A stretch of 64,000 nucleotides of DNA from Enterococcus faecium. GTDB lineage: Bacteria > Bacillota > Bacilli > Lactobacillales > Enterococcaceae. The DNA lies in contig NZ_CP118955.1 of assembly GCF_029023785.1 (NCBI RefSeq), positions 2,181,001 through 2,245,000 on the forward strand. The letters run 5' to 3'. The translations under genes were made by a program, and so were the position numbers. How positions within the stretch are numbered: the stretch's first letter is position 1; every line of letters begins with the position of its first letter. Under the pieces are notes generated by a model. The model searched no databases. It had not been told where the DNA came from and saw only the letters and a program-made list of their open reading frames with translations. This document shows positions 1-8,192 of this stretch, in pieces.

Positions 1-480
1 TCCCATGATCACTTGATCCATCCCGTGGTTTAGCCGAATCGTCTCAGCAAGCATTTCTCTTTTTGGCTTCGTCAAACCGGAGATTTGTTTTAATACCGAA
101 GGATCAGCAATGATTTTTTCGATAGCATCTTCTCCCAGCAATTCTACAATTTTTTCTGCTGTTTTCTTCCCGATTCCTGGGAATTTTTCGCTGGAAAGAT
201 ACGCTACGATCCCATTTGCAGTTGTTGGCTTTTCTTGCTCATATCTTTCGAGTTTAAGCTGCCTTCCGTATTTAGGATGATCCACTAATTCTCCATAAAA
301 ACGATAAGTCTCATTTTCTTGAATATCGCCGAAACTTCCGGTGACTACAATCTCTTTTTCACGGTAATCAGCTGTGGTTTCACTGATGTGTACCAAAAGC
401 ACTTTGTAAAAATTACTAGGATTTTGAAAAAAAATCGCGGCAACTGTACCAACGAAATAAGGCATTTCTTCTGGCTGCAT
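1..480 (-). CDS. recD2: RecD2-type ATP-dependent DNA helicase, N-terminal part (3' end outside window)
   Basis: 160 codons are open from the ATG at 480 to the left edge without a stop, so the gene continues beyond position 1. The N-terminus (MQPEEMPYFVGTV) and following beta-rich segment fit the OB-like domain of Gram-positive RecD2. A helix-hairpin-helix stretch (FPGIGKKTAEKIVELLG, residues about 100-116) fits the DNA-binding region before the SF1B motor. The start is supported by an AAGGAGG ribosome-binding site nine bases upstream. It lies 19 bp after the phosphatase gene in the same direction, so the two are probably cotranscribed. RecD2 is a 5'-3' helicase of DNA repair that acts without RecBC. 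The helicase motifs themselves are not in the window. Confidence 0.85.
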   Translation of the reverse strand, partial: MQPEEMPYFVGTVAAIFFQNPSNFYKVLLVHISETTADYREKEIVVTGSFGDIQENETYRFYGELVDHPKYGRQLKLERYEQEKPTTANGIVAYLSSEKFPGIGKKTAEKIVELLGEDAIEKIIADPSVLKQISGLTKPKREMLAETIRLNHGMDQVIMG

Positions 481-499
481 CGGAAGCCGCCTCCTTCTT

Positions 500-1159
500 C
501 TATAGTAAAGGTTCTGGTGCTGTTTCAGTTCCTAAAAAATCTGTTTGGTTCCATACTTTCAGTTCATATGGCAATAATCTGCAAGGCTCTTCAGTCTCTA
601 AAATCGTCAAACTACTATTGAACAATCCACCCATTTCACGCAACTCACTTAGCTCTTTTCCTGTCATCCATTGAATGGCTGCAGTTAAAGAAGCTCCATG
701 TCCTACGAATAAAAGTGGGCCATCTTTATGTTGGGCAACCGCATCTGCTACAACAGTTTCGATACGTGTGATTGCCGATTCAATCGTTTCTCCGTGAAAA
801 GGAGAAGGATCATACAGATCTAAATGATTACGCAAATTCGGCAGATTATCCGGATATTTCTGGTACATTTCATCGATCGACTGACCTTCTAAAGTACCCA
901 GCCCTAGTTCTCTTAGCTTATCTGTATAAAAAATCTCTACCGGACGAGCAAGCTCTTTGTTGATACCTTCTGCTGTATCACGTGCTCGCTTTGCTGTACT
1001 GGAATAAATTGCTTTAAAAGGAACATATTTTACCTTTTTCCCAAATGCTTTGATTTCTTCGTAACTTTGTGGCAAAAGCGGAGAATCGCCATTGCTCCCT
1101 TGAAAACGTCTTTCCTGATTCCATTGTGTCTTCCCATGTCGGGTAAAATATAGTTCCAT
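500..1159 (-). CDS. Histidine phosphatase family protein (phosphoglycerate mutase-like)
   Basis: The 219-residue protein carries the histidine phosphatase signature RHG at residues 7-9, which supplies the phosphohistidine, and a second catalytic histidine in FVGHGAS near residue 154. A conserved acidic position (ELGLGTLEG) sits near residue 85. Families of this type remove phosphate from small metabolites, sugars or proteins; the substrate cannot be told from sequence. The frame extends three codons upstream to a TTG, but an AGGAG sequence ten bases before the ATG at 1159 favours the shorter form. It is followed by recD2 on the same strand. Glycolytic phosphoglycerate mutase is unlikely because enterococcal GpmA is a different, longer protein. 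Confidence 0.85.
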   Translation of the reverse strand: MELYFTRHGKTQWNQERRFQGSNGDSPLLPQSYEEIKAFGKKVKYVPFKAIYSSTAKRARDTAEGINKELARPVEIFYTDKLRELGLGTLEGQSIDEMYQKYPDNLPNLRNHLDLYDPSPFHGETIESAITRIETVVADAVAQHKDGPLLFVGHGASLTAAIQWMTGKELSELREMGGLFNSSLTILETEEPCRLLPYELKVWNQTDFLGTETAPEPLL

Positions 1160-1207
1160 ACGCAGCAAACTCCTGTCTTTCTTTTATTTTACTCTATAAT
1201 AAACTGT

Positions 1208-1711
1208 CTAATCCAGCTTGTCATTTTCATAGTGATGCGTCAATTCTAAATTAGGGAATCCTTGCTGGCGAAGTGCTTCATACACTATCATTGCAGCTGT
1301 ATTCGATAAATTCAATGAGCGGACATGCTCATCATTCATAGGGATGCGTAAACACTTTTCTTCGTTTTCACGCATAAATGTTTCTGGCAAACCGGTTGTT
1401 TCTTTTCCAAATAAAAAGAAGTGCTCTTCTCCATCAGCAAAATTTTCGTCACTATATACTTTATGGGCAAATTTTGAGATCAAATGTAGTTTACGATTAC
1501 CTAAAAATGTTAAAAAAGCTTCTAAATTACTGTGGTAAGTAATATTTACATCATTCCAATAATCCAACCCTGCCCGTTTTAGATGTTTGTCATCAGTTGA
1601 AAAACCTAGTGGCTCGATTAAATGAAGCGGAGTATTCGTGGCTGCACACGTACGGGCAATATTTCCAGTGTTTGCAGGGATTAATGGTTCAAATAAAACG
1701 ATATGATTCAT
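1208..1711 (-). CDS. trmL: tRNA (cytidine(34)-2'-O)-methyltransferase
   Basis: A 167-residue SPOUT methyltransferase starting [20 protein letters not shown], the typical N-terminus of TrmL/YibK proteins. The C-terminal trefoil-knot motifs are visible ([10 protein letters not shown] and [11 protein letters not shown]), which bind S-adenosylmethionine. The family methylates the ribose of the wobble base of some leucine tRNAs. The open frame extends 20 codons upstream, but the ATG at 1711 with AGAGGA nine bases before it gives the family length. Directly upstream lies a strong hairpin terminator and a probable small RNA (1772-1886), so trmL is either expressed by read-through or controlled by that element. 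Confidence 0.9.
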   Translation of the reverse strand: MNHIVLFEPLIPANTGNIARTCAATNTPLHLIEPLGFSTDDKHLKRAGLDYWNDVNITYHSNLEAFLTFLGNRKLHLISKFAHKVYSDENFADGEEHFFLFGKETTGLPETFMRENEEKCLRIPMNDEHVRSLNLSNTAAMIVYEALRQQGFPNLELTHHYENDKLD

Positions 1712-1771
1712 CAGGATCATTCCTCTCATATTTATGTTCGTTTCTATTTTCTGACAATTTGATTTTTGCAT

Positions 1772-1886
1772 AAAAAAAAACGTATCAACTCGGTGTCAGT
1801 CACTGCGAGTCGTTACGTTAGTGAAGCTCTTCTCACTAACTTTTATCAGAACAGGAACCTGATAAAAACCAATGAAAAAACAACTT
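1772..1886 (-). ncRNA. Putative small RNA or attenuating leader upstream of trmL
   Basis: Read on the minus strand, this stretch has three consecutive hairpins: a perfect 9-bp stem (1841-1849 with 1859-1867), a perfect 8-bp stem (1817-1824 with 1833-1840) and an 11-of-12-bp stem (1781-1792 with 1805-1816). The last is followed directly by nine U residues at 1772-1780. A good sigma-A promoter lies just upstream, giving a transcript of about 115 nt. No ORF with a ribosome-binding site fits inside it. It could be a free-standing small RNA, or a leader that ends most transcripts before trmL. I do not recognise the family. Confidence 0.6.
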
Positions 1887-1892
1887 GTTGCT

Positions 1893-1921
1893 AATATAAC
1901 ACCCTCAACTTTTTTTTGCAA
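1893..1921 (-). promoter_or_regulatory. Sigma-A promoter of the small RNA upstream of trmL
   Basis: On the minus strand, TTGCAA (1916-1921) and TATATT (1893-1898) are separated by exactly 17 bp. Both boxes are near consensus. The predicted start point is around 1886, just before the hairpin series. Confidence 0.65.
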
Positions 1922-1931
1922 CCTCTACTCA

Positions 1932-2798
1932 TTAAAAACTGCTAGAAAAACGTTTTCTCTTAGTTCCTTTTAATAATTCTATGTCAATTGTAATCTTCTT
2001 CAAAGGATTCTTATATAAGTCTGCTTTGATTCGCTCTTCTACCTGCCATTCTAAAGGTGACATGGCCAAAAGATCTTTTTGATTTTCCTCTGGTATCTCA
2101 AATTCATAGGTTACACGCTGACGTTCAGTTAATTTCATTGCTTCAGCAAACTTGGCTACTACACGTTCATTGGAATAACTCTGTTTTTCAGGTTGATTCG
2201 GATAAAAAGCCTGACGTAGTTCCTTTAAATAATTTTCTTGTGGCACCACCTTCAACACTTCTCCATCTTCTGAGAGTACACGTTGGAATTCTTGGTAATG
2301 AGAAGGCGAAAAGATATTTAAAACCGCGTTGAATGTTTGATCAGCAAACGGCAAATTGGTCAAATCAGCTACACACCAAAATGCTTCGGCAGATTGTTCT
2401 GTAGCTGCGTAGACTCCTTCTTTTGAAATATCAAATCCAACAGCATTTTGAATCTTTTTCAATTTTGAAAGTTCATTCAAGAAGCTACCTTCTCCGCAGC
2501 CAACATCTAATAGCGAGACTTCTTCAGGTAAATGCTGCGCAATAGTCTCAATAACGGGCTGATACATGCCAGATTGGATCATTCTACGCCTTGGAACGAA
2601 CATTCCTTGATCGTATTCTGTTTTAACCGCATGGGATAAAAAATAAAGTGTTCCTTTTTTGGAAAGGTCAAAACGGTGATTATTTTTGCATATCAAGCCA
2701 TTATCAGACTTTTTTACTTCTTCTTGGCAAACCGGACAGCGGAACAGCTGATGATTTTCTGCCAAAAACTGGCGTCCTCGGTCAATTTTTTTTAACAT
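1932..2798 (-). CDS. rlmA: 23S rRNA (guanine-N1)-methyltransferase, RlmA family
   Basis: The 288-residue protein begins with a zinc-binding module: Cys21, Cys24, Cys37 and His41. A class I methyltransferase fold follows, with the S-adenosylmethionine motif LLDVGCGEGS at about residues 96-105. This arrangement is characteristic of RlmA proteins that methylate N1 of a guanine in hairpin 35 of 23S rRNA. In Gram-positive bacteria the target is usually G748, and loss can change macrolide binding; the exact base is inferred from that family. An AGGGGG sequence precedes the ATG at 2798. It is divergent from cutC. Confidence 0.88.
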   Translation of the reverse strand: MLKKIDRGRQFLAENHQLFRCPVCQEEVKKSDNGLICKNNHRFDLSKKGTLYFLSHAVKTEYDQGMFVPRRRMIQSGMYQPVIETIAQHLPEEVSLLDVGCGEGSFLNELSKLKKIQNAVGFDISKEGVYAATEQSAEAFWCVADLTNLPFADQTFNAVLNIFSPSHYQEFQRVLSEDGEVLKVVPQENYLKELRQAFYPNQPEKQSYSNERVVAKFAEAMKLTERQRVTYEFEIPEENQKDLLAMSPLEWQVEERIKADLYKNPLKKITIDIELLKGTKRKRFSSSF

Positions 2799-2842
2799 AG
2801 TTCCCCCTCATTTCTGTTTTATCTTACCGTTAGATGCTCACT

Positions 2843-2870
2843 TTGGCAACTGCTAAAAATATGATACAAT
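2843..2870 (+). promoter_or_regulatory. Promoter of cutC
   Basis: TTGGCA (2843-2848) and TACAAT (2865-2870) are 16 bp apart, with an extended -10 TG one base upstream of the -10 box. It points toward cutC. Confidence 0.6.
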
Positions 2871-2906
2871 GCCTAGAAGAAAGTGAAAGATAAAGGAGAA
2901 GATTAG

Positions 2907-3548
2907 ATGATCAAAGAATTTTGCGCTGAAAACTACACATCTATTCCTCTAGCAATTGCTAGAGGAGCCGATCGGATCGAATTGTGTGACAACTTAGCGG
3001 TCGGTGGCACAACCCCGAGTACTGGTGTGATCGAAGAAACGTTAAGTTATGCTGGGGAAAAAGATATCCCCGTAATGACGATTATTCGTCCTAGAGGGGG
3101 CGACTTCGTCTATAACGATATCGAATTGAAAATCATGCATACTGATTTGATTGAAGCAAAGAAATTAGGGACGGATGGCGTAGTATTTGGTTGTCTTACT
3201 CCTTCAGGCTGGCTAGACGAAGAGGCCTTAGAACTATTGATCGAAACAGCAGAAGGGTTGCAGATCACCTTCCATATGGCTTTTGACAGTATTCCTGAAG
3301 ATCGGCAATTCGAAGCAATCGATTGGCTGGTAGAACATGGTGTTGACCGTATCTTGACTCATGGCGGTCCTGCTGACAAAACTATTGTAGAAAATTTCCC
3401 ACGGCTTAAAGAATTGATTGCCTATACAGATGGCCGCTTAATCATTTTGCCTGGTGGTGGTGTCACTGCAGAGAATGCAGCACATGTAGCTAAAGAATTG
3501 AACGTAAGCGAAGTACACGGAACCAAAATCGTGGATCTTCAGTTATAA
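2907..3548 (+). CDS. cutC: Copper homeostasis protein CutC
   Basis: A 213-residue TIM-barrel protein of the CutC family. The family core is clear in GADRIELCDNLAVGGTTPS (residues about 20-38), IRPRGGDFVY and FHMAFDS. The ATG at 2907 follows AAAGGAG with normal spacing, and a promoter lies 37 bp further upstream. CutC was linked to copper tolerance in Escherichia coli and Enterococcus faecalis; its biochemical activity is still uncertain. It is a single-gene unit closed by a bidirectional terminator. It is about 35 residues shorter than the E. coli protein, in line with Firmicute members. Confidence 0.88.
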   Translation: MIKEFCAENYTSIPLAIARGADRIELCDNLAVGGTTPSTGVIEETLSYAGEKDIPVMTIIRPRGGDFVYNDIELKIMHTDLIEAKKLGTDGVVFGCLTPSGWLDEEALELLIETAEGLQITFHMAFDSIPEDRQFEAIDWLVEHGVDRILTHGGPADKTIVENFPRLKELIAYTDGRLIILPGGGVTAENAAHVAKELNVSEVHGTKIVDLQL

Positions 3549-3559
3549 TCTTATAAACA

Positions 3560-3610
3560 AAAAAACATTTGCAACAGGCATAATGCTTATTGCAAATGTT
3601 TTTGTTTTTT
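3560..3610. terminator. Bidirectional terminator between cutC and mgtE
   Basis: A 10-bp perfect stem (3565-3574 with 3590-3599) is flanked by A-rich sequence on the left and T-rich sequence on the right, so it can end both convergent transcripts. Confidence 0.85.
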
Positions 3611-4971
3611 TACATAAAATAGCCCATAAATAAAGAAGCAATATTGAAATAAATCAGTACACTCGTCAAATCGCTCAAAGTCGTGATAAAGGGACCGCTT
3701 GCTACTGCTGGATCAAATCCTAGACGATCCATTAGCATCGGGATTAAACTACCTGCAAGATTCGCCACTGTGATTGCAAATAGCATAGCCATCCCTATGA
3801 CAAACCCCAAGATAAAATTATGTTTCCAAAAACCTACGATTAGAAAAATCGTGATCCCCGTAACAGCTCCTGTGACAACGCCGGTCAAGACTTCAGCCAA
3901 AACAAGTCGAACAAATCCATGATCTTTCTCATCAGAAATCGCAAGTCGACGAACAGCCACAGCTAGCGACTGGGTTCCAGCATTACCGGCAGTTCCTGTA
4001 ATCAGCGAAATGAAGACTGCTAAAATACTCGCTTCACTTACCAAGTCTTCATAGTGACTGATTAAAGAAGCGGTCGACATACCTAAAAACAACAGAGTGA
4101 TCAGCCAAGGCAAACGTCGAGACGCTGCCTTTACTGGATTTTCATTAATTTCTTCCACATTGACCCCGGCAAGTCCTGAATAATCGCTAGCAGCTTCATC
4201 ATCAATAACGTCGATGATATCATCGACTGTGACGATTCCTAACAAATGATCATCATAATCGGTAACAGGAAGAGCTAAGAAGTCATAATCTCTAAATGTT
4301 TGTGCCACATCTTCTTGGTCGTCGCCTACATGAACTGAAAGCACTCGTTCGCTCATCAGATCAGAAATCATTGCGTCGTCATCATTCACGATTAGGTCGC
4401 GCAGAGAAATAACCCCTACTAGCTGACCTTCTTGATTAACGACATAGATGTAATAGATTGTTTCAGCTACATCTGCTTCGTTCTTCAGCACGTACATCGC
4501 AGAGCGAACAGTTTGATTGGCTACGATCGAAACAAATTCAGTTGTCATGATCGCGCCAGCCGTTTCATCCTCGTAATGGAGAAGTTCCTTGATTTCACTG
4601 GCATCGTCTGCCGACATCAAACTTAAATATTTAGCAATTTGCTTTTTATCCAGCGTATTAAGCAAGTCAACAGCATTATCTGTATACATCTCAGAAAGCA
4701 TATCAGCTGCATAGCTAGGACGCATTTCATCTAGGTATTCTTTCATATGTTCGTTGTCTTCTTCAATCACATCGAACATATCCGCTAATTCTTTAGGCGA
4801 CAGATAGGAATAGATCAGCTGCCTGTTCTCTTCTGTAAGAGATTGGTAGAATTGCCCCTGCTCATAGATATGCATCTCTAAAAAACTGTTTCTGAATGCC
4901 TGAATATTATTTTCCCTTAAATCTTGAGTCAACTGGGCAAATCTTTCCTCTAATTCTTGATTTTCATCCAA
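3610..4971 (-). CDS. mgtE: Magnesium transporter MgtE
   Basis: The 453-residue protein has the full MgtE layout. An acidic N-domain of helical repeats spans about residues 25-130. Two CBS domains follow at about 135-255. A membrane domain with five segments spans about 285-453 and includes the pore-lining GTAGNAGTQS motif. MgtE is a magnesium channel gated by the cytoplasmic N and CBS domains. The first codon appears to be TTG at 4971, with GAGGTGAG six bases upstream; no in-frame ATG fits. It is the last gene of the relQ-nadK-rluD-mgtE operon, 17 bp after rluD, and I see no magnesium riboswitch. Confidence 0.92.
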   Translation of the reverse strand: MDENQELEERFAQLTQDLRENNIQAFRNSFLEMHIYEQGQFYQSLTEENRQLIYSYLSPKELADMFDVIEEDNEHMKEYLDEMRPSYAADMLSEMYTDNAVDLLNTLDKKQIAKYLSLMSADDASEIKELLHYEDETAGAIMTTEFVSIVANQTVRSAMYVLKNEADVAETIYYIYVVNQEGQLVGVISLRDLIVNDDDAMISDLMSERVLSVHVGDDQEDVAQTFRDYDFLALPVTDYDDHLLGIVTVDDIIDVIDDEAASDYSGLAGVNVEEINENPVKAASRRLPWLITLLFLGMSTASLISHYEDLVSEASILAVFISLITGTAGNAGTQSLAVAVRRLAISDEKDHGFVRLVLAEVLTGVVTGAVTGITIFLIVGFWKHNFILGFVIGMAMLFAITVANLAGSLIPMLMDRLGFDPAVASGPFITTLSDLTSVLIYFNIASLFMGYFM

Positions 4972-4988
4972 ACCAATCTCACCTCGCC

Positions 4989-5888
4989 TTATTCTTCAAA
5001 CCGTCTCACAACTGCCTCCATGTCTGCGGCTAAAGGCTGCTTGAACTCCAGCAACTCTTCTGTAAATGGATGGTAAAAACGCAGATCATAACAATGAAGG
5101 GCTTGTCTTTTTATTCCCAGATCCATTCGCCCGCCATACATATCATCACCGAGCAGGGCACAGCCAATTGCGGAAAAATGAACTCTTATTTGATGTGTCC
5201 TTCCTGTATGCAGCTGGATATCAACTAACGCGATTTCTGTTAGTCGCTTCTCTATCCAGTACTCAGTCTGTGCCGAACGTCCTTCATCAGAGACCATTCG
5301 CTTCAATAGCGAAGAATAATCTCGGGCGATCGGCAAATCGATATGTCCATGTGCCGATAAATCTGAAAGCCTTCCACTGACTAAGGCCTGATATTTTTTC
5401 ACAAACTTCTTTTCACGAAGTTGCATATCTAATTTTGCGTGCGCAAATCCATGCTTTGCAAAAAGCATCAAACCAGATGTATCCCGATCTAGTCGCGTCA
5501 CCACATGGATTACTTGGTTTTCGTAACCTTGTTTTTTATAATAAGCCTTTACACGATTAGCCATTGTCCCATTTGGATGGTATTGGGCAGGAATAGACGA
5601 AACGCCTGCTGGTTTATTTACTACCAGAACGTGTTCATCTTCATACACGATATCGATCGGTGTTTCATCCAAAAGTACGGTTTCATGTTCTCCTTCAGCA
5701 GGAATCACAATGGTTACCTTATCATCCTTAGCTAGAGAAAACAAGACATTTTCTACTTGATCATTAACTTTGATTTGACCGCCTTGAAATTTTATTTTCG
5801 CTAACAGACCCTTTGAGATCCCTTTTTCTTTTAAAAAATATTTTACTTGCTGAGAATGATCTTTCTCATAATCCCATGTAAACTGCAT
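4989..5888 (-). CDS. RluA/RluD-family 23S rRNA or tRNA pseudouridine synthase
   Basis: The 299-residue protein has an N-terminal S4-like RNA-binding segment (residues about 12-60) and the catalytic RluA-family motif TRLDRDTSGLMLF near residue 134, whose second aspartate is the nucleophile. Downstream motifs QLHTGRTHQIRVH and GDDMYGG are also typical. The family isomerises uridine in rRNA or tRNA; the exact target is not certain. The frame runs eight codons further upstream, but the ATG at 5888 sits one base after the nadK stop and uses the GAGG at the end of nadK. This translational coupling matches the Bacillus yjbM-yjbN-yjbO order. Confidence 0.88.
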   Translation of the reverse strand: MQFTWDYEKDHSQQVKYFLKEKGISKGLLAKIKFQGGQIKVNDQVENVLFSLAKDDKVTIVIPAEGEHETVLLDETPIDIVYEDEHVLVVNKPAGVSSIPAQYHPNGTMANRVKAYYKKQGYENQVIHVVTRLDRDTSGLMLFAKHGFAHAKLDMQLREKKFVKKYQALVSGRLSDLSAHGHIDLPIARDYSSLLKRMVSDEGRSAQTEYWIEKRLTEIALVDIQLHTGRTHQIRVHFSAIGCALLGDDMYGGRMDLGIKRQALHCYDLRFYHPFTEELLEFKQPLAADMEAVVRRFEE

Positions 5889-5889
5889 A

Positions 5890-6687
5890 TCAATCCTCAC
5901 TAATAAAGGCATCTTTCACACGATGCCAAAAATGCATATGTCGATAAGAAGCAAAATGGATCCGTTCTTCTGCTATTCGATAATAAATTGAGCGGATATT
6001 TGCTTTTGCGACATTCAATTGATCAACCGTTACAAGATAATCTTCTGTATTTTCCAATTTTATTTCTAGCCATTCATCATGGGCAATCACGATCGGAGAA
6101 CCCAAAGTACGAAACACTCGATTATTCAGTGAAGCAATCTCTGCCAACTGAAAGGCATTGATACTAGGATGGATCACAGCACCGCCGACACTTTTATTAT
6201 ATGCTGTCGAACCAGTAGGCGTAGAAATCGTCAATCCATCTCCTCTAAAACTTTCAAACAGCTCGTTTTTGATGTATACATCGGCTACCATCGTACGATT
6301 GGCCCGTTTAATCGTTGATTCATTCAGTGCTAAAAAATGCTGGTCCGGTGTTTCATCCAAATAACTGATCCGAACATCCAGCAAGGGATAACTAACACTT
6401 TGTTCCCGGTTCGTTCGTAAGCTGTCTACTAGTTCTTCCAGCTCGTAATCCCGCCAATCCGTGTAAAACCCTAAATGACCTGTATGCACGCCCAAGAAAC
6501 GCACATCATTCAGACAATGACTGTAGTGATGGAACGCCGACAATAATGTGCCGTCTCCGCCGACTGAGATGACCAATTCTGGCTCATGATCATCTCGTTG
6601 AATCCCTGCTTGTTCTAAAAGTGCGTTCAAACGTTCTGTCACTTCTATAGTCTTTGCTTCTTTATTATGAACGATCGCTACTTTCAT
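5890..6687 (-). CDS. nadK: NAD kinase
   Basis: A 265-residue ATP-NAD kinase that makes NADP from NAD and ATP. The nucleotide-binding GGDGT motif is at residues 43-47 and the second signature GSTAYNKSVGGAV is near the middle. The LNEST segment that contacts NAD is also present. The ATG at 6687 lies inside the end of relQ, with a 23-bp overlap, so the two genes are translationally coupled. The relQ-nadK-rluD order is conserved in many Firmicutes. Confidence 0.94.
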   Translation of the reverse strand: MKVAIVHNKEAKTIEVTERLNALLEQAGIQRDDHEPELVISVGGDGTLLSAFHHYSHCLNDVRFLGVHTGHLGFYTDWRDYELEELVDSLRTNREQSVSYPLLDVRISYLDETPDQHFLALNESTIKRANRTMVADVYIKNELFESFRGDGLTISTPTGSTAYNKSVGGAVIHPSINAFQLAEIASLNNRVFRTLGSPIVIAHDEWLEIKLENTEDYLVTVDQLNVAKANIRSIYYRIAEERIHFASYRHMHFWHRVKDAFISED

Positions 6688-7369
6688 CCCCTGCCTCCTC
6701 TCTTTCGCTTTCTTTCTTCAAAAGCGTTCGATAGTAGACATCATCTGATTTTCCTCTTCCATGGGAGAATAACCGCTGTGCTTCTTGGATTTCTTCACGG
6801 ATACTGGACATCTCTTCATCCAACTGATAGGCAGCTTCTGCCGCACGCTGAAGTCGTTCACTCATTTCTTCTGGAAAAACGCCTTGATATTTATAATTCA
6901 GCGAATGCTCAATCGTTGCCCAGAAATTCATCGCAAGAGTCCGAATCTGGATTTCCGCCAAAATTTTCTTCTCACCGCTGATCAGCTGTACAGGATACTC
7001 GATCACCAGATGATAAGAACGGTAGCCACTTGCTTTTTTATTTGTGATGTAATCTCGTTCTTGGAGAACTTTCATGTCTTTTCTTTTACGGATGATCTCA
7101 ACAACTTGATGGATATCTTCTACAAACTGACACATGATCCTTAACCCGGCAATATCAGACATTTCTTCTTCTAAACGTCCCATTGGAATATGCCGTAATT
7201 GTGATTTTGTTACAATACTATCGACTGGCTTGACTCTCCCAGTGACAAATTCAATCGGGACATGTCGATTTTGTTCACGGAACTGTTTGCGGATCCCCCG
7301 CAGTTTCACTTTCAATTCTGATACAGTTTGTTCATATGGTGCTAAAAATGCTTCCCAATCTCGTTCCAT
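6665..7369 (-). CDS. relQ: Small alarmone synthetase RelQ (GTP pyrophosphokinase)
   Basis: A 234-residue RelA/SpoT-type synthetase without the hydrolase or regulatory domains of the long enzyme. Typical motifs include the VTGRVKPVDSI segment, AGLRIMCQFVEDI, SGYRSYHLVIEYP and EIQIRTLAMNFWATIEHSL. It transfers pyrophosphate from ATP to GDP or GTP to make (p)ppGpp. An in-frame ATG at 7399 lies almost at the predicted transcription start, whereas the ATG at 7369 has AGAGG eight bases upstream, so the shorter form is preferred. It heads a four-gene operon with nadK, rluD and mgtE, and is divergent from the CYTH-domain gene. Confidence 0.92.
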   Translation of the reverse strand: MERDWEAFLAPYEQTVSELKVKLRGIRKQFREQNRHVPIEFVTGRVKPVDSIVTKSQLRHIPMGRLEEEMSDIAGLRIMCQFVEDIHQVVEIIRKRKDMKVLQERDYITNKKASGYRSYHLVIEYPVQLISGEKKILAEIQIRTLAMNFWATIEHSLNYKYQGVFPEEMSERLQRAAEAAYQLDEEMSSIREEIQEAQRLFSHGRGKSDDVYYRTLLKKESEREEAGDESSDRS

Positions 7370-7404
7370 AGCTGATACCTCTACTTCATTAACATTCATT
7401 GTTT

Positions 7405-7415
7405 ATTCTACCATA
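7405..7415 (-). promoter_or_regulatory. Extended -10 promoter of the relQ operon
   Basis: On the minus strand TGGTAGAAT forms an extended -10 element (TAGAAT at 7405-7410). No good -35 is present. The inferred start point falls at the upstream in-frame ATG, which argues for the relQ start at 7369. Confidence 0.5.
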
Positions 7416-7449
7416 TATGCAAAGTTTTTTCGTACTCTTGATTTATGCA

Positions 7450-7478
7450 TTGACCAAAAAAAGAAAATTAGGCAAAAT
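7450..7478 (+). promoter_or_regulatory. Promoter of the CYTH-domain gene
   Basis: TTGACC (7450-7455) and CAAAAT (7473-7478) are spaced by 17 bp. The -35 is strong and the -10 matches four of six consensus bases. Confidence 0.5.
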
Positions 7479-7499
7479 AGACAAAAAGGAGTCGATCAA

Positions 7500-8075
7500 A
7501 TGACACAAATGCTTGAAATCGAATATAAATCTATGCTGACAAAGCAAGAGTACGAGATATTCATCGCTCACTATCAATTAACAGATAAAGATTTCCGTGT
7601 ACAGACTAATATTTATTTCGATACCGTTGATGAACAGCTGAAGAAACAAAATTGTGGCCTACGGATCCGTTTCGTTGGTCATCAAGCTGAATATACATTA
7701 AAAACACCTGCTGAAAAAGGGCGTCTCGAAACAACGGATACCTTTATAACAGAAGAAGCAGAAGCATTTATCTTCGAAAAACGTCTGCCTCGTTCAGGCG
7801 CAGTTTTTCAAAAACTTTCTGATTTGAATATCGATCCTGCTTCATTAATCCAAACCGGAAAGCTTACAACAAAACGGGCTGAATTCCCTATTGAAGAAGG
7901 ACTTTTAGCTATTGATGAAAGCTGGGGAGACAATCTACACGATTTTGAACTGGAACTAGAGGTAGGGGATGCATCTGTGGGAAAAATTGCTTTTATAAAT
8001 TTTTTAAAACGTTTTTCTTTACCTTATCGTCCTGCTAAGAACAAGATCCAACGTATGCTTGAAGCTAAAAATTAG
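7500..8075 (+). CDS. CYTH domain protein (YjbK family)
   Basis: A 191-residue protein with the defining CYTH tunnel motif ExExK at residues 6-10 (EIEYK). Further charged strands typical of triphosphate-binding tunnels follow, such as LRIRFVG, EYTLKTP and FELELEVGD. CYTH enzymes bind triphosphate groups and divalent metal; the Bacillus relative YjbK is thought to act on inorganic polyphosphate or triphosphate. The ATG at 7500 follows AAGGAG with seven bases of spacing. The much longer open frame upstream to 7134 runs antisense through relQ and is not used. It is divergent from relQ, another nucleotide-phosphate enzyme. Confidence 0.82.
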   Translation: MTQMLEIEYKSMLTKQEYEIFIAHYQLTDKDFRVQTNIYFDTVDEQLKKQNCGLRIRFVGHQAEYTLKTPAEKGRLETTDTFITEEAEAFIFEKRLPRSGAVFQKLSDLNIDPASLIQTGKLTTKRAEFPIEEGLLAIDESWGDNLHDFELELEVGDASVGKIAFINFLKRFSLPYRPAKNKIQRMLEAKN

Positions 8076-8192
8076 AAACCTTTCATTTTCACAAGGCACT
8101 TGAGTTCATTTTTTTACTTTTTTCTGTTAAGTTATAGGATGTGAAAGAATCTAGTCACTAGTTGTATAGAATCTATTTTGGGGGAGATTCAT

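Noticed and set aside
319-621. Plus-strand 100-codon ORF over recD2 and the phosphatase
   Set aside because: It lies opposite two well-supported genes and has no ribosome-binding site.
1772-1886. Resemblance of the hairpin end (CACCGAGT) to a Cas9 tracrRNA terminator
   Set aside because: Only a few bases match. No cas gene, repeat array or anti-repeat is present in the window.
4972-4988. Possible magnesium riboswitch before mgtE
   Set aside because: Only 17 bp separate rluD and mgtE, too short for an M-box; mgtE is an internal operon gene.
7134-7499. Long open frame upstream of the CYTH gene
   Set aside because: It runs antisense through relQ; the promoter and AAGGAG before 7500 define the real start.
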